DNA of 64,000 nt from JAHBXL01 sp964409775 (GTDB lineage: Bacteria > Planctomycetota > Phycisphaerae > Phycisphaerales > UBA1924), in NCBI GenBank assembly GCA_964409775.1, contig CAYPEI010000001.1, forward strand, positions 186,001-250,000, written 5' to 3'. The translations under genes were made by a program, and so were the position numbers. Positions 1 to 8,006 of the stretch are shown one piece after another. The stretch's first letter is position 1, and every line of letters starts with the position of its first letter. A model generated the notes under the pieces. That model made no database searches, was not told where the DNA came from, and saw nothing but the letters and a program-made list of their open reading frames with translations.

Positions 1-126
1 GTCCTTGGGGTCCAGCACCTTGCCGGTCTTGCGGTCGCGCGGGCAGGCGCAGACTGCGTGAGGTTTCCCGCAGCGTTCGCATGTGACCGGTCGCACAAGA
101 GAAGTGCCTGCGAAGAGTCCTGACAT
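1..126 (-). CDS. SUI1/eIF1-family translation initiation factor, N-terminal fragment
   Basis: Partial gene running off the left edge; only the first 42 codons are visible, starting at the ATG whose complement lies at 124-126. The peptide begins MSGLFAGTSLV and continues with a CERCGKP...CACP four-cysteine cluster. An MxxLFAGT start followed by a small Cys cluster is what I recall for planctomycete YciH/SUI1-like factors, which assist start-codon selection on the ribosome. The SUI1 fold itself would lie outside the window, so the name rests on the N-terminal pattern only. No clear Shine-Dalgarno sequence precedes the ATG. A G-rich tract lies about 105 bases upstream. Confidence 0.6.
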   Translation of the reverse strand, partial: MSGLFAGTSLVRPVTCERCGKPHAVCACPRDRKTGKVLDPKD

Positions 127-280
127 GGCCGGACACGGTAGGATGCCCGATGGGAACGAGCCGTGAACGTCCCATGTGTAGCGCTGCACGACCGGGCTCT
201 GGCGTGCGAGGGCCGATTGCTCCGTCGGCCGGGGGGGTGGGGTGGGGGGGCTGCGCGGTGCGTCGATCTCCCTCGGGGAG

Positions 281-1096
281 TTACGGATAGTCCTGCCGCG
301 TCGGCCGAATCGCGACGTTGTTCAGGTGCACATGCGCCGGCTGGCTGACAATGAAGCCGATGGTCCGCGCCACGTCTTCAGGTGTCAGCACCGGCCCGAT
401 CTTGTCCATGAAGGAACCGAAAGTTCTGGCGTCGTAGCCGGCAACTCCCTGGAACTCGCTGGCGACGATCGCGGGCTCGATCGTTGTCACCCGGATGCCC
501 TTCGGCCCTATTTCGCGTCGCAGCGCCTCCGCCAGCGCATGCACGGCAAACTTGGTCGAACCGTACATCGACGAGAACGGAGAGATGTTCCTGCCGACGC
601 TCGAGCCGATCACGACAATGTCGCGAGGCGTTTGAAGCCACTCACCGGTCTTTCCCGCCTCGCCCTCGGGGTTGTGCGAAAGAACCTGGATGAGGCGCTC
701 GGCGGCGGTGCGCAACAACCGCGACGCTCCGAGGTAGTTGGTTCGGAACATCTCGTCCCACTGTGACTGGTCGGACGTGGTGATCGAACCGGCCAGGCCG
801 CGCCCCGCGTTCACCACCACCGTGTCGGCGGGCCTGCGGAAGTGCTGGCGGGACGCGTCGAACATCGCATCGATGACTCGCTGTTCCGCGGCGTCTCCGG
901 GGACGCAGACGACGGTAGGGGCTGATCCCGGCGTCGGGCGTTTTTCAAGCCGGAACGCCACCGCCTCAAGCCGTTCGGCTCGCCGCGCGTTGAGGACGAG
1001 CAGCCAGCCTCTCGCGGCAAGTTCGGCCGCGATTGCTTCGCCGATTCCAGAACTTGCACCCGTGATGATCGCGATCCGCTTGTGCTGGTTGGACAT
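281..1096 (-). CDS. Short-chain dehydrogenase/reductase (SDR)
   Basis: Classical SDR of 271 residues, probably a soluble NAD(P)-dependent oxidoreductase. The Rossmann cofactor motif TGASSGIG is at residues 12-19, the structural NAG at 96-98, and the catalytic set is Ser165/166, Tyr178 and Lys182 (YGSTK). N35-A-R-R after beta-2 places an Arg where NADP-preferring members often carry a basic residue, so NADPH preference is plausible but not shown. There is a short insertion around residues 138-158 (rich in Gly and Glu) before the catalytic Ser. Length is normal for the family. The substrate cannot be told from the sequence and neighbours do not suggest a pathway. Confidence 0.9.
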   Translation of the reverse strand: MSNQHKRIAIITGASSGIGEAIAAELAARGWLLVLNARRAERLEAVAFRLEKRPTPGSAPTVVCVPGDAAEQRVIDAMFDASRQHFRRPADTVVVNAGRGLAGSITTSDQSQWDEMFRTNYLGASRLLRTAAERLIQVLSHNPEGEAGKTGEWLQTPRDIVVIGSSVGRNISPFSSMYGSTKFAVHALAEALRREIGPKGIRVTTIEPAIVASEFQGVAGYDARTFGSFMDKIGPVLTPEDVARTIGFIVSQPAHVHLNNVAIRPTRQDYP

Positions 1097-1177
1097 GCAT
1101 CACACTCCCAATCGCGACGCCTTGGCGCCCGCCTACGTCTCATGAATCGATCGAGCCCACCGACGCATCGGCCCGCG

Positions 1178-1855
1178 CTACCCGCCCGGGGGCTTCACTG
1201 ACGATCCGTACCAGCGCACAAACTCGCTTTCGTCGAGGCTCTCGGTTTGCAAGGTGGTGGCGTTGACGCGGAAGTACCGGGGCGGCAGCAGGCCCTTGGG
1301 GTCCTCCGAGACACCGTACACCCACTTGTCCGCGGGCACACCCTGGAGCCGTGCCGACCACATGCCGCCCTGTCCCTGGATGGTCTCGATCGGCGGCCCC
1401 TTGGGCTCGGTGAACAGCCGCACGATGTTCTTCTCGACCGTGAACCCGCTGACGAGCGTCGAGACGCCGGCCGTTACAAAGCTTGACCGATACGACGCAG
1501 CGAGGCCGTCGAATCGAAAGTCGAGCCGCTCGGCGGGCCGGGGCGACTGCCGCAGCGCCTCCAGGTCGGCATGGATTGCCGCGACGGCCGACAAATCCGG
1601 GAGCACGAGTCGCGCTCGATAGGTCCGGATGTTCGTCTTGCCGACGCTCCGCTCCCGGATGACTTCACCGTTCACGGATTTCACGTAGCGTGCAAGCACG
1701 GCCTTGATGCGCTCCCACTCGCTTGAGTCCGGGGCATCCCGGACATTCTCGAAGCGATACTCGACCGCCACGTTTCGCATGGTCGGCGCGGTGCCCGTGC
1801 AGCCGCACGCGAGCGGCATGAGCAACAGAATGGCGGCGAGGAGGGCGGTTCGCAT
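1178..1855 (-). CDS. Putative exported lipoprotein, function unknown
   Basis: I do not recognise the family. Starting at the ATG complement 1853-1855 gives 225 residues beginning MRTALLAAILLLMPLACGC, a hydrophobic signal ending at Cys17/Cys19. Neither cysteine has a perfect lipobox, so lipid attachment is likely rather than certain. The rest is soluble, with mixed beta/alpha character and no metal or nucleotide motif. An upstream ATG at 1918 has a GAGAAGG-like ribosome site, but starting there would add a second hydrophobic stretch and overlap the start of the divergent nfo gene, so I prefer 1855. The two genes share a very short divergent promoter region. Confidence 0.7.
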   Translation of the reverse strand: MRTALLAAILLLMPLACGCTGTAPTMRNVAVEYRFENVRDAPDSSEWERIKAVLARYVKSVNGEVIRERSVGKTNIRTYRARLVLPDLSAVAAIHADLEALRQSPRPAERLDFRFDGLAASYRSSFVTAGVSTLVSGFTVEKNIVRLFTEPKGPPIETIQGQGGMWSARLQGVPADKWVYGVSEDPKGLLPPRYFRVNATTLQTESLDESEFVRWYGSSVKPPGG

Positions 1856-1904
1856 CTGGCTTACAGGAAAGCACAGCAAGGCGCAGAGGGCAAGTCCGAC
1901 GGCT

Positions 1905-2849
1905 ATGGTTCTGCGCATGGCCCTTCTCGGCTCGCATCTCTCCATTTCCGGCGGAATGGTCAACGCGCTCGACGAGGCTGACCGGCTCGGCATGGACTGC
2001 GTGCAGGTCTTCACCAAGAACCAGCAGCAGTGGAAAGTCCGCCCTCTGACCGAAGCCGAAGTCAGGGAGTGGAGGGCGAGGGTCGCGGCGCTTGGCTGGC
2101 AGGACGGGAGAACCGTCTCGCATGCGTCCTACCTGATCAACCTGGCCTCTCCGGACGACGACCTCTGGCGCAAGTCGATCGATCTGATGACCGTGGAGAT
2201 GGAGCGCAGCGAAGCCCTGGGCATCTCGTTCCTTGTCCACCACCCCGGCGCGTTCACCAGTTCGAGCCGCGCCGCGGGCCTTGCGCGGATCGCCGAGGCG
2301 TATCGCGACCTGTTCGCTCGCACCGCCGGATTCAAGACGGTGAACTGCCTGGAGAACACGGTCGGAAGCGGTTCCAATCTCGGCTCGACGTTTGATGAAC
2401 TCGCGGCGCTCCGGAACATGATCATCGAGGGTGCGGGCCAGCCTCACCGGATCGGGTTCTGCATCGACACCTGCCATGCCCACGCCGCCGGGTACGACCT
2501 CTCGACCGAGGCATCCGCCAAGGCCGCGATCGACGAACTCGCCGGCAGTTGCGGGCTGGAGCATGTCCGCGTGCTCCACCTCAACGACTCCAGGGCGGCG
2601 TGCGGCAGCCGGCGCGACCTGCACGAGCACATCGCCAAGGGCACGATCGGGGCCCCCGGTTTTCGGGTTGTCCTGAATCATCGAGGACTGGCTGGCCGAC
2701 CGATGATCATGGAGACGCCCAAGGGCGACACCGAGTCCGGGACCGCGTTCGACACCCTGAACCTCCGTCGGCTTCGCGGCTACCTCGCGGCCAAACCCCG
2801 GCCGAAACGCGCCAAGGGCCGAACGGACGGGCGCGGGCGAGCGTCCTGA
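1905..2849 (+). CDS. nfo: Endonuclease IV (AP endonuclease / deoxyribonuclease IV)
   Basis: Class II AP endonuclease for base-excision repair: it cuts DNA 5' of abasic sites and removes blocked 3' ends, using a trinuclear zinc centre in a TIM barrel. Diagnostic motifs appear in family order: GSHLSISGG near the N-terminus, SHASYLINL, LVHHPGA, LENTVGSGSNLG, GFCIDTCHAHAAGYD, LHLNDS followed by a GSRRDLHEHI segment, and METPKG. The metal-binding His, Glu and Asp positions in these motifs are intact. Length (314 residues) is slightly above the usual ~285 because of a basic tail ending in PKRAKGRTDGRGRAS. An alternative start at 1917 (MALLGSH) matches the family N-terminus equally well; an AGAGGG site favours 1905. 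Confidence 0.95.
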   Translation: MVLRMALLGSHLSISGGMVNALDEADRLGMDCVQVFTKNQQQWKVRPLTEAEVREWRARVAALGWQDGRTVSHASYLINLASPDDDLWRKSIDLMTVEMERSEALGISFLVHHPGAFTSSSRAAGLARIAEAYRDLFARTAGFKTVNCLENTVGSGSNLGSTFDELAALRNMIIEGAGQPHRIGFCIDTCHAHAAGYDLSTEASAKAAIDELAGSCGLEHVRVLHLNDSRAACGSRRDLHEHIAKGTIGAPGFRVVLNHRGLAGRPMIMETPKGDTESGTAFDTLNLRRLRGYLAAKPRPKRAKGRTDGRGRAS

Positions 2850-2924
2850 GGTTGGTGTATGCTCCACCCCCTGACCCTGTCCGAACCGCCGGCAGTCCAC
2901 CGCGGCCGCTTGTCGAGGATCCCG

Positions 2925-3944
2925 ATGCCCAGACCGTCGCTCCCACGCCTTCGACCCGTCCTGTTCCTGCTATCCGCCGCCGCGGCGATCGCGGTGACGG
3001 GGTGTGCCCAGGTTCCGGGGCGTGAAAGCGCCAAGCCCGACCGTCCGGCACCGACTCGCAGCGCAGCAGAGGTCTATCTGGTCGCGGGCGAGACCGCTGT
3101 TCGCGACGGTGACTCCGATCGGGCCCTCGCGGCGTTCGCGCGGGCGATCGAGGTGAATCCCCGGCTGACTTCGGCGCACATGGGCATGGCCGACATCTAC
3201 CGCACGCGTGGCGATTACGCCCGCGCAGAGGAGTCGTACGCCAATGCCGCGAAGATCCAGCCTCGCAACTTTGATGCGCAGTACTACCACGGTCTGATGC
3301 TCCACCTGCTCGAACGTGTGAGCGATGCTGTGGGAGCCTACCTGCGAGCCCTCGCGGTCAAGCCCGACGACTTCAAGGCCAATCTCAATCTCGCGACGGC
3401 GTATTACCAACTCGACGAGAACACCTTGGCGCTGCCCTATGCGCGCCGCGCGGTTCAACTCATGCCCAAGGATGGTCCGGCCCGGTTTAACCTGGGCGCG
3501 GTGTACGCAGCCATGGGGGACCACCGTGCCGCGGTGCAGGAATACCAGCAGGCCGCGGAACTGATGCAACTCACCCCCGCGCTGCTGATGAACCTGGCCG
3601 AGAGCCTGGGCAAACTCGATCGGTACGAGGAGATGGTGAACGCGCTGGATCAGGTCAACAAGGCAGAGCCGTCGGCGGCGAGTTGGGAGCGGCTCGGCTT
3701 TGCCCGATTCAAGATGGGGAAGTACGACGATGCACGTGCGGCCTTCGAGAGTTCGCTGGCGATCGATAAGGACTATTTTCCTGCGCTCAATGGCAAGGGC
3801 GTTTGCCTCCTGAATGCGTGGATCTGGTCGGGTCGGGCGGACAACCAAGCGCGGCAGGACGGGTTGGTCGCGCTGCGCCGGTCGCTTCAACTCAACCGCG
3901 ATCAACCCCAGATTGTCGACCTGCTCACCCGGTACGGCCGCTGA
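2925..3944 (+). CDS. TPR-repeat lipoprotein
   Basis: Predicted lipoprotein of 339 residues. The N-terminal hydrophobic signal ends in the lipobox VTGC with Cys27 as acylation site, so the mature protein should sit on the periplasmic face of a membrane. From about residue 45 onward it is a chain of tetratricopeptide repeats with the usual 34-residue spacing, for example ALAAFARAIEVNPRLTSA, AEESYANAAKIQPRNFDA and AVQEYQQAAELMQLTPA. TPR arrays are protein-binding scaffolds; the partner is unknown. The start is chosen on a GAGG site directly before the ATG and on the signal peptide. queF begins 14 bases after the stop, so the two may be co-transcribed. Confidence 0.88.
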   Translation: MPRPSLPRLRPVLFLLSAAAAIAVTGCAQVPGRESAKPDRPAPTRSAAEVYLVAGETAVRDGDSDRALAAFARAIEVNPRLTSAHMGMADIYRTRGDYARAEESYANAAKIQPRNFDAQYYHGLMLHLLERVSDAVGAYLRALAVKPDDFKANLNLATAYYQLDENTLALPYARRAVQLMPKDGPARFNLGAVYAAMGDHRAAVQEYQQAAELMQLTPALLMNLAESLGKLDRYEEMVNALDQVNKAEPSAASWERLGFARFKMGKYDDARAAFESSLAIDKDYFPALNGKGVCLLNAWIWSGRADNQARQDGLVALRRSLQLNRDQPQIVDLLTRYGR

Positions 3945-3958
3945 CGGAGCGACCTCCG

Positions 3959-4354
3959 ATGCCCGACTCAAGACTCCTGGAGACCTTTCCCACGCCGCCG
4001 AGTTCCGGCCCGATCGTCATTGAGCACATCGGGGAGGAGTTCACATCGACTTGCCCCAAAACCGGTCACCCGGACTTTGGCACCGTGACGATTCGTTACG
4101 AGCCCGCCCGGGAGGGAGCGAAGGGCGCGCCGAACGGCTGCGTCGAGTTGAAGAGCCTCAAACTCTACTACCAGTCGTTCCGAAATGAGGGGATCTTCTA
4201 CGAGGCGGTTACCGGTACCATCCGCGATGACCTCGTCTCGTTGCTGGCGCCCGTGTGGTTGCAGGTCGAGACCAACTGGCGCGGTCGCGGCGGCATTCGC
4301 TCAATCATCCGCGCGGACTTCGGACCTGTCCCCCCGGAGTATCGGGGCCGCTAA
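3959..4354 (+). CDS. queF: NADPH-dependent 7-cyano-7-deazaguanine reductase
   Basis: Reduces preQ0 to preQ1 in queuosine tRNA modification. The 131-residue size fits the short, unimodular (type I) QueF group. The nucleophilic Cys lies in TSTCPKTGHPDFG, which forms the thioimide with the nitrile carbon, and the family motif ELKSLKLYYQSFRNEGIFYE follows, its final Glu being a substrate-binding residue in known structures. No other queuosine gene (queC, queD, queE, tgt) is visible here, so the pathway must be completed elsewhere. The gene follows the TPR lipoprotein by 14 bases. Confidence 0.95.
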   Translation: MPDSRLLETFPTPPSSGPIVIEHIGEEFTSTCPKTGHPDFGTVTIRYEPAREGAKGAPNGCVELKSLKLYYQSFRNEGIFYEAVTGTIRDDLVSLLAPVWLQVETNWRGRGGIRSIIRADFGPVPPEYRGR

Positions 4355-4461
4355 GGCGGTTTCATGCGATGCGATGGGGGAGGGCGGAGAGTGTGCACTG
4401 CGGGCAGGCTCCGCGGTGTGCGTATTGCAGCCCCAATCTCCGCGCAGGCTTCGGCGGACGC

Positions 4462-5655
4462 TCAGGCCGCGCTTCGTTTGGCCTGGGCGCGATAGCACGC
4501 GGCCGCGAGCGACCGAAGTGGAGCGATGGGCTCACCAGGGCAGTGCGCCGACTTGATCGCCGCCGCGGCGACCTTCGCCGTCTCGGCGATGGGGGCGAAC
4601 CCAAACGTTGTGGCCGAGCCGCTGATTTGAAACGCGAGCCGTCGGCACTCGTCGAGGTCGCCGGAGTTGATGGCCATCGCCAGCCGGTCAGCCAGTTGCC
4701 GGAGTTCCCTGATGTACTCCGGGACATGGGGCGCCAGGGGATCCCGCGACGACAGCGTGGACATGATCGCTGCGCCCCCGGCCCCAAGGTCCTTCGCGCG
4801 AACGAGCAGGAACTCGCCCAGGGCCGAGAGCAGGGCCGCCTCAGCAACGGGCTTGGCCAGCAGGCCGTCTGGCCGCATGTTCGCCATGCCCAGCCGAACC
4901 GAGTCCGCCAGTGTCGGGCCGCAGAGCATGATGAACGGCGCGTGCGAGCCCGCGTCCCTCACGGCGCGGAGCAGTTGCAGCCCATCGCTTCCAGGCAGTT
5001 CGCTTGCTCCGAGAATGAGGTCGTACCCCTCGGTGCATCGAGATGCGGCCTCATCAATCGACGCGACCGAGGTCACGGTCAGATTGGTGTCCTTGAGATG
5101 GCGGCGGATGAGGGCACGGTCCATCTCGTTCGGCTCAAGCAGGAGCAGCGAGCCGGTGAGTTTCTCCGGATGGACGTTCTCGAGCGTGTAGAAGTCGTCC
5201 GTGACTTCCGGTCCGACATGTTCCCGAACGTCAATCGCCTGATCGAAGCGCACACCCAACTCGTGGATCGTGCCGCGGAAGTGCCGGCACCGTACGAGCG
5301 TACCGCTCAGGGCGACATTGCCCCGGGTCTGGTGCGGCATGTGCACGATGCACCGCGTGCCCGGATACACGAAGGCCGAGTGGATCAGTCCAATCCCATC
5401 GCGAGAGAGGTTCCGAGGCACGTAGTTGAGCGTCGTTGTCGCCCCACCGGGGTGCTGGACCTCCATGCGCACGTGCGTCCAGGTCAGCGGCCAGCGTGAG
5501 AACACCCGATGGACGCTGGAGTCCGCGGGACTCGCCGCCTCGAGTTCGCGGCGCAGCCTCGCGATCTCCATGGGCGACATCCGGATCGTGCTGACGATCT
5601 CCGGCTCGATGGAGGCGATGGGTTTGGCGGGTCTACCGCCGCGGCGAGAACTCAT
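4462..5655 (-). CDS. PilZ domain - degenerate receiver - degenerate HPt fusion protein
   Basis: A 397-residue soluble three-module protein. Residues about 49-145 form a PilZ c-di-GMP-binding domain with both ligand motifs, RxxxR (Arg50-Arg54) and NLSRDG (82-87). Residues about 168-285 have the CheY-like receiver pattern (LLLLEP, YDLILGA, LPGSDGLQLL, LAKPV), keeping Lys268 but with Ala217 at the phospho-acceptor Asp and Glu-Pro in place of the acidic pair. Residues about 305-395 resemble an HPt helical bundle, yet Phe342 sits where the phospho-His belongs (RLAFQISGSA). Start: ATG with AGGAAG upstream; a GTG at 5694 is a weaker option. Likely a c-di-GMP-controlled protein-interaction module rather than a phosphorelay. 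Confidence 0.8.
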   Translation of the reverse strand: MSSRRGGRPAKPIASIEPEIVSTIRMSPMEIARLRRELEAASPADSSVHRVFSRWPLTWTHVRMEVQHPGGATTTLNYVPRNLSRDGIGLIHSAFVYPGTRCIVHMPHQTRGNVALSGTLVRCRHFRGTIHELGVRFDQAIDVREHVGPEVTDDFYTLENVHPEKLTGSLLLLEPNEMDRALIRRHLKDTNLTVTSVASIDEAASRCTEGYDLILGASELPGSDGLQLLRAVRDAGSHAPFIMLCGPTLADSVRLGMANMRPDGLLAKPVAEAALLSALGEFLLVRAKDLGAGGAAIMSTLSSRDPLAPHVPEYIRELRQLADRLAMAINSGDLDECRRLAFQISGSATTFGFAPIAETAKVAAAAIKSAHCPGEPIAPLRSLAAACYRAQAKRSAA

Positions 5656-5771
5656 GGATCGGGTCTTCCTCGGAGCGGGGGAGTGCGTCGGCACCTGCCG
5701 TCGCGTTCGGGAGAATCGTCCGAAAAACAGCCTTGATGAAGGTCCGGGCGCCGCGTCGAGGCGCGGAATGG

Positions 5772-6239
5772 TCAGTCGCTCGGACGGGGGGAATGTGGCG
5801 ACTCGAGCACGATCGTTATCGGGCCGTCATTCACCAGTGAGACCAGCATGTGCGAGCCAAAGATCCCCTCGCACACGCGAGAGCAATGGGTGCGGAGTTC
5901 GGCGGCCAGAAGTGCAAATTCCTCCGACGCCCGCGGCGGCTTCATGGCATTGTCAAACGACGGACGGCGGCCGCGAGCGGCATCGCCCGCGACCGTGAAG
6001 TTTGGAACGAGCATGATCGTGCCGCCGGCATCGCGGACAGAGAGATTCATCTTCCCCTGCGCATCGGCGAAGACGCGAAGGTATGCCAGTTTCTCGGCTG
6101 TCCAGCGCCGATCGGCCGCCGTGTCCCGTTCCTCCAGCCCGACGAGCGCGACCATGCCACCCGGCGAGGCGATGCTCGCCACTTCCCGGCCATCTACCGT
6201 GAGAGACGCCGCGGAAACGCGCTGAACGACTGCCTTCAT
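5772..6239 (-). CDS. dtd: D-aminoacyl-tRNA deacylase
   Basis: Proofreading enzyme that removes D-amino acids (and glycine mischarged on tRNA-Ala) from tRNA, acting as a homodimer through RNA-based catalysis. The 155-residue length, the start MKAVVQRVSAASLTVDG and the Gly-cisPro motif in NDGPITIVLES identify the DTD family. The second signature, usually SQFT, reads PNFT here: the Ser-Gln pair is replaced by Pro-Asn while the Thr is kept. Since the Gly-cisPro loop does chiral discrimination, function is probably preserved. The C-terminus carries a short SPHSPRPSD extension. Confidence 0.9.
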   Translation of the reverse strand: MKAVVQRVSAASLTVDGREVASIASPGGMVALVGLEERDTAADRRWTAEKLAYLRVFADAQGKMNLSVRDAGGTIMLVPNFTVAGDAARGRRPSFDNAMKPPRASEEFALLAAELRTHCSRVCEGIFGSHMLVSLVNDGPITIVLESPHSPRPSD

Positions 6240-6272
6240 GGCAGCCGAGTGTACCGTCGCGGCGACGCAGGA

Positions 6273-7874
6273 TTACGGGCAGCCCGCGAACCACAGCGAC
6301 AGGAACGCGAAGATGTCCGGCACGCCGATGCCGGGCACGCCGTCGAGATCAGCGCTCGAACTGCCGGCAAACCACGCCGACAGGAAGGCGAAGATGTCGG
6401 GCACATCACGCACGCCGTTGCCGTCGAAGTCCGCGGCACAGGACACCGGATTGCCAAGAGTTCCGTCGAGGTTCACGCGCTGAGCATAAATGTTGTTCGA
6501 GTCGGCCCGGTTGTCCGCCCATGCCAGAAGCGCGGCACCATTGCTCGAGCGAGTCGCGGCCAGACGCGCCTTGGAACTCGATGCCGAGCACACCATGATC
6601 GGCTGCCCGGTCCAGAGCGCTGCGCCGCCAGCATCGAGCGCAAATCCGTGCACGACGCCCGCGTTTCCGCAGCAGTTGGCAAAGCCGAAGACGTCCACTC
6701 CGCCTCCGGGGCGGGCGAGGGTGGCGGTGAATGAACCTTGCACGCCGCTCAGGCCCAGAAGTTGAACACCGTTGTCCCCCCAGACGCGGAGCCCTTCGAC
6801 CGTGATCCTCTGTGCATACAGGCCCCACTGGCTCTGGGCCGTGTTGGACTCGACCCAGCCGACGTACGAGTCACCGGTGCTCGGGTCGAACGAGAGAGCG
6901 GCACCGAGTTGATACCGGCCCGACTGGATCGAAACCGTGACGCCGTTGTGCGCAAAGACCTCCTGACCGGCCGTATTAATCCGCTGTACATAGGCGTGTC
7001 GGCTCCCGCCGTTTTCGTACCAGGCGAACACGCCGCCGCCGGCGCCGTCCGATAGGAACGGCGGAAATGTCGCGGTTTGCAGCGAGGATCCATCGAACAC
7101 GATGACGGGATCCATCACCATCGGCGTTCCCGGGTCTCGGTCCCACACTGGCGCGCCGGCGGAACTGAGTTTTTGAGCATACAGGTGCTTGTTGCTCGTG
7201 ACGCAGTTGCTGCCCGAGCAGCGCACAAAGGAGATGATCATCGACCCCGCCTCGCCGGGCTCGATGTCGCAGGTGTTGTACGGGAGCGTGCTGCTCAGCA
7301 CGACCGGCGATGGCCAGAGCGATGCGCCGGATGCGTCCAGTTTCTGCACGTGGAGCGCGGTTGGACTGCCGTTGGACCACACGATCGCGTACGAGCCGTC
7401 GCTCAGCACCGTGGCCTGCGGGGGTCCTTTCGACCCGCTCTGGGCGCCGCTCACCTGCACACCCGCTGCGCCCCACAACAAGGCGCCCGCCGGCGAAACC
7501 AGATGCGCGGTGATCGGTGCGTTGGAGTTCAGGTCGTCGTTGAACACCACCAGGGCGTTCCCGTCAGCATCGACTTCGAGGTCGTAGTCCTGAGTGCTCG
7601 ACACGCCCCGGTCCCGCAGCAGCACTCCGTTGTGCGGCCACTGCTCGTTCCCCTGGGCATCCAGACGCTGCAGGTAGACGTCATATCCGCCCGCGCTGTT
7701 ATCGAACCATGCGATAAAGCACCCACCATCTGCTCGCGGCCGGATCTTGGCCTGGTTCTGCTCTCCCGTCCGGTCGCCGACTGCGAGATTGACGGATGGA
7801 TCGCCCGACCACTGCGCCAGGGCAACGGCGGGCATCGAAGCAAGGAACGCCGCGAGCAACGGGGCTGACCGCAT
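6273..7874 (-). CDS. Secreted repeat protein with C-terminal dockerin-like tail
   Basis: Exported 533-residue protein. A signal peptide (MRSAPLLAAFLASMPAVALAQ) is followed by about 450 residues of repeats in which segments such as YLQRLDAQGNEQW, HVQKLDASGASLW and YAQRITVEGLRVWG recur together with GG..IAWxD strands, suggesting a beta-propeller or similar all-beta fold. The last ~60 residues contain two DFDGNG / DLDG EF-hand-like loops, each followed by VPDIFAFLS.WFA, and the protein ends WFAGCP. The same tail occurs on the sugar dehydrogenase at 56586-58724, so it looks like a shared targeting or attachment module. AGGAG six bases before the ATG fixes the start. No catalytic motif is seen. 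Confidence 0.85.
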   Translation of the reverse strand: MRSAPLLAAFLASMPAVALAQWSGDPSVNLAVGDRTGEQNQAKIRPRADGGCFIAWFDNSAGGYDVYLQRLDAQGNEQWPHNGVLLRDRGVSSTQDYDLEVDADGNALVVFNDDLNSNAPITAHLVSPAGALLWGAAGVQVSGAQSGSKGPPQATVLSDGSYAIVWSNGSPTALHVQKLDASGASLWPSPVVLSSTLPYNTCDIEPGEAGSMIISFVRCSGSNCVTSNKHLYAQKLSSAGAPVWDRDPGTPMVMDPVIVFDGSSLQTATFPPFLSDGAGGGVFAWYENGGSRHAYVQRINTAGQEVFAHNGVTVSIQSGRYQLGAALSFDPSTGDSYVGWVESNTAQSQWGLYAQRITVEGLRVWGDNGVQLLGLSGVQGSFTATLARPGGGVDVFGFANCCGNAGVVHGFALDAGGAALWTGQPIMVCSASSSKARLAATRSSNGAALLAWADNRADSNNIYAQRVNLDGTLGNPVSCAADFDGNGVRDVPDIFAFLSAWFAGSSSADLDGVPGIGVPDIFAFLSLWFAGCP

Positions 7875-8006
7875 CTTCACTCCTCTCAAGGTGTTCCATG
7901 CGGTACGGATCCACGATCGGCAGAGTTGCCGAATCGGGGCCGGTTCGGTCCAAGTCCGGTGTTCCCCCTCCCTTTCGATTCGTTCCGGCCCTCGTCAAGG
8001 GAGGTC

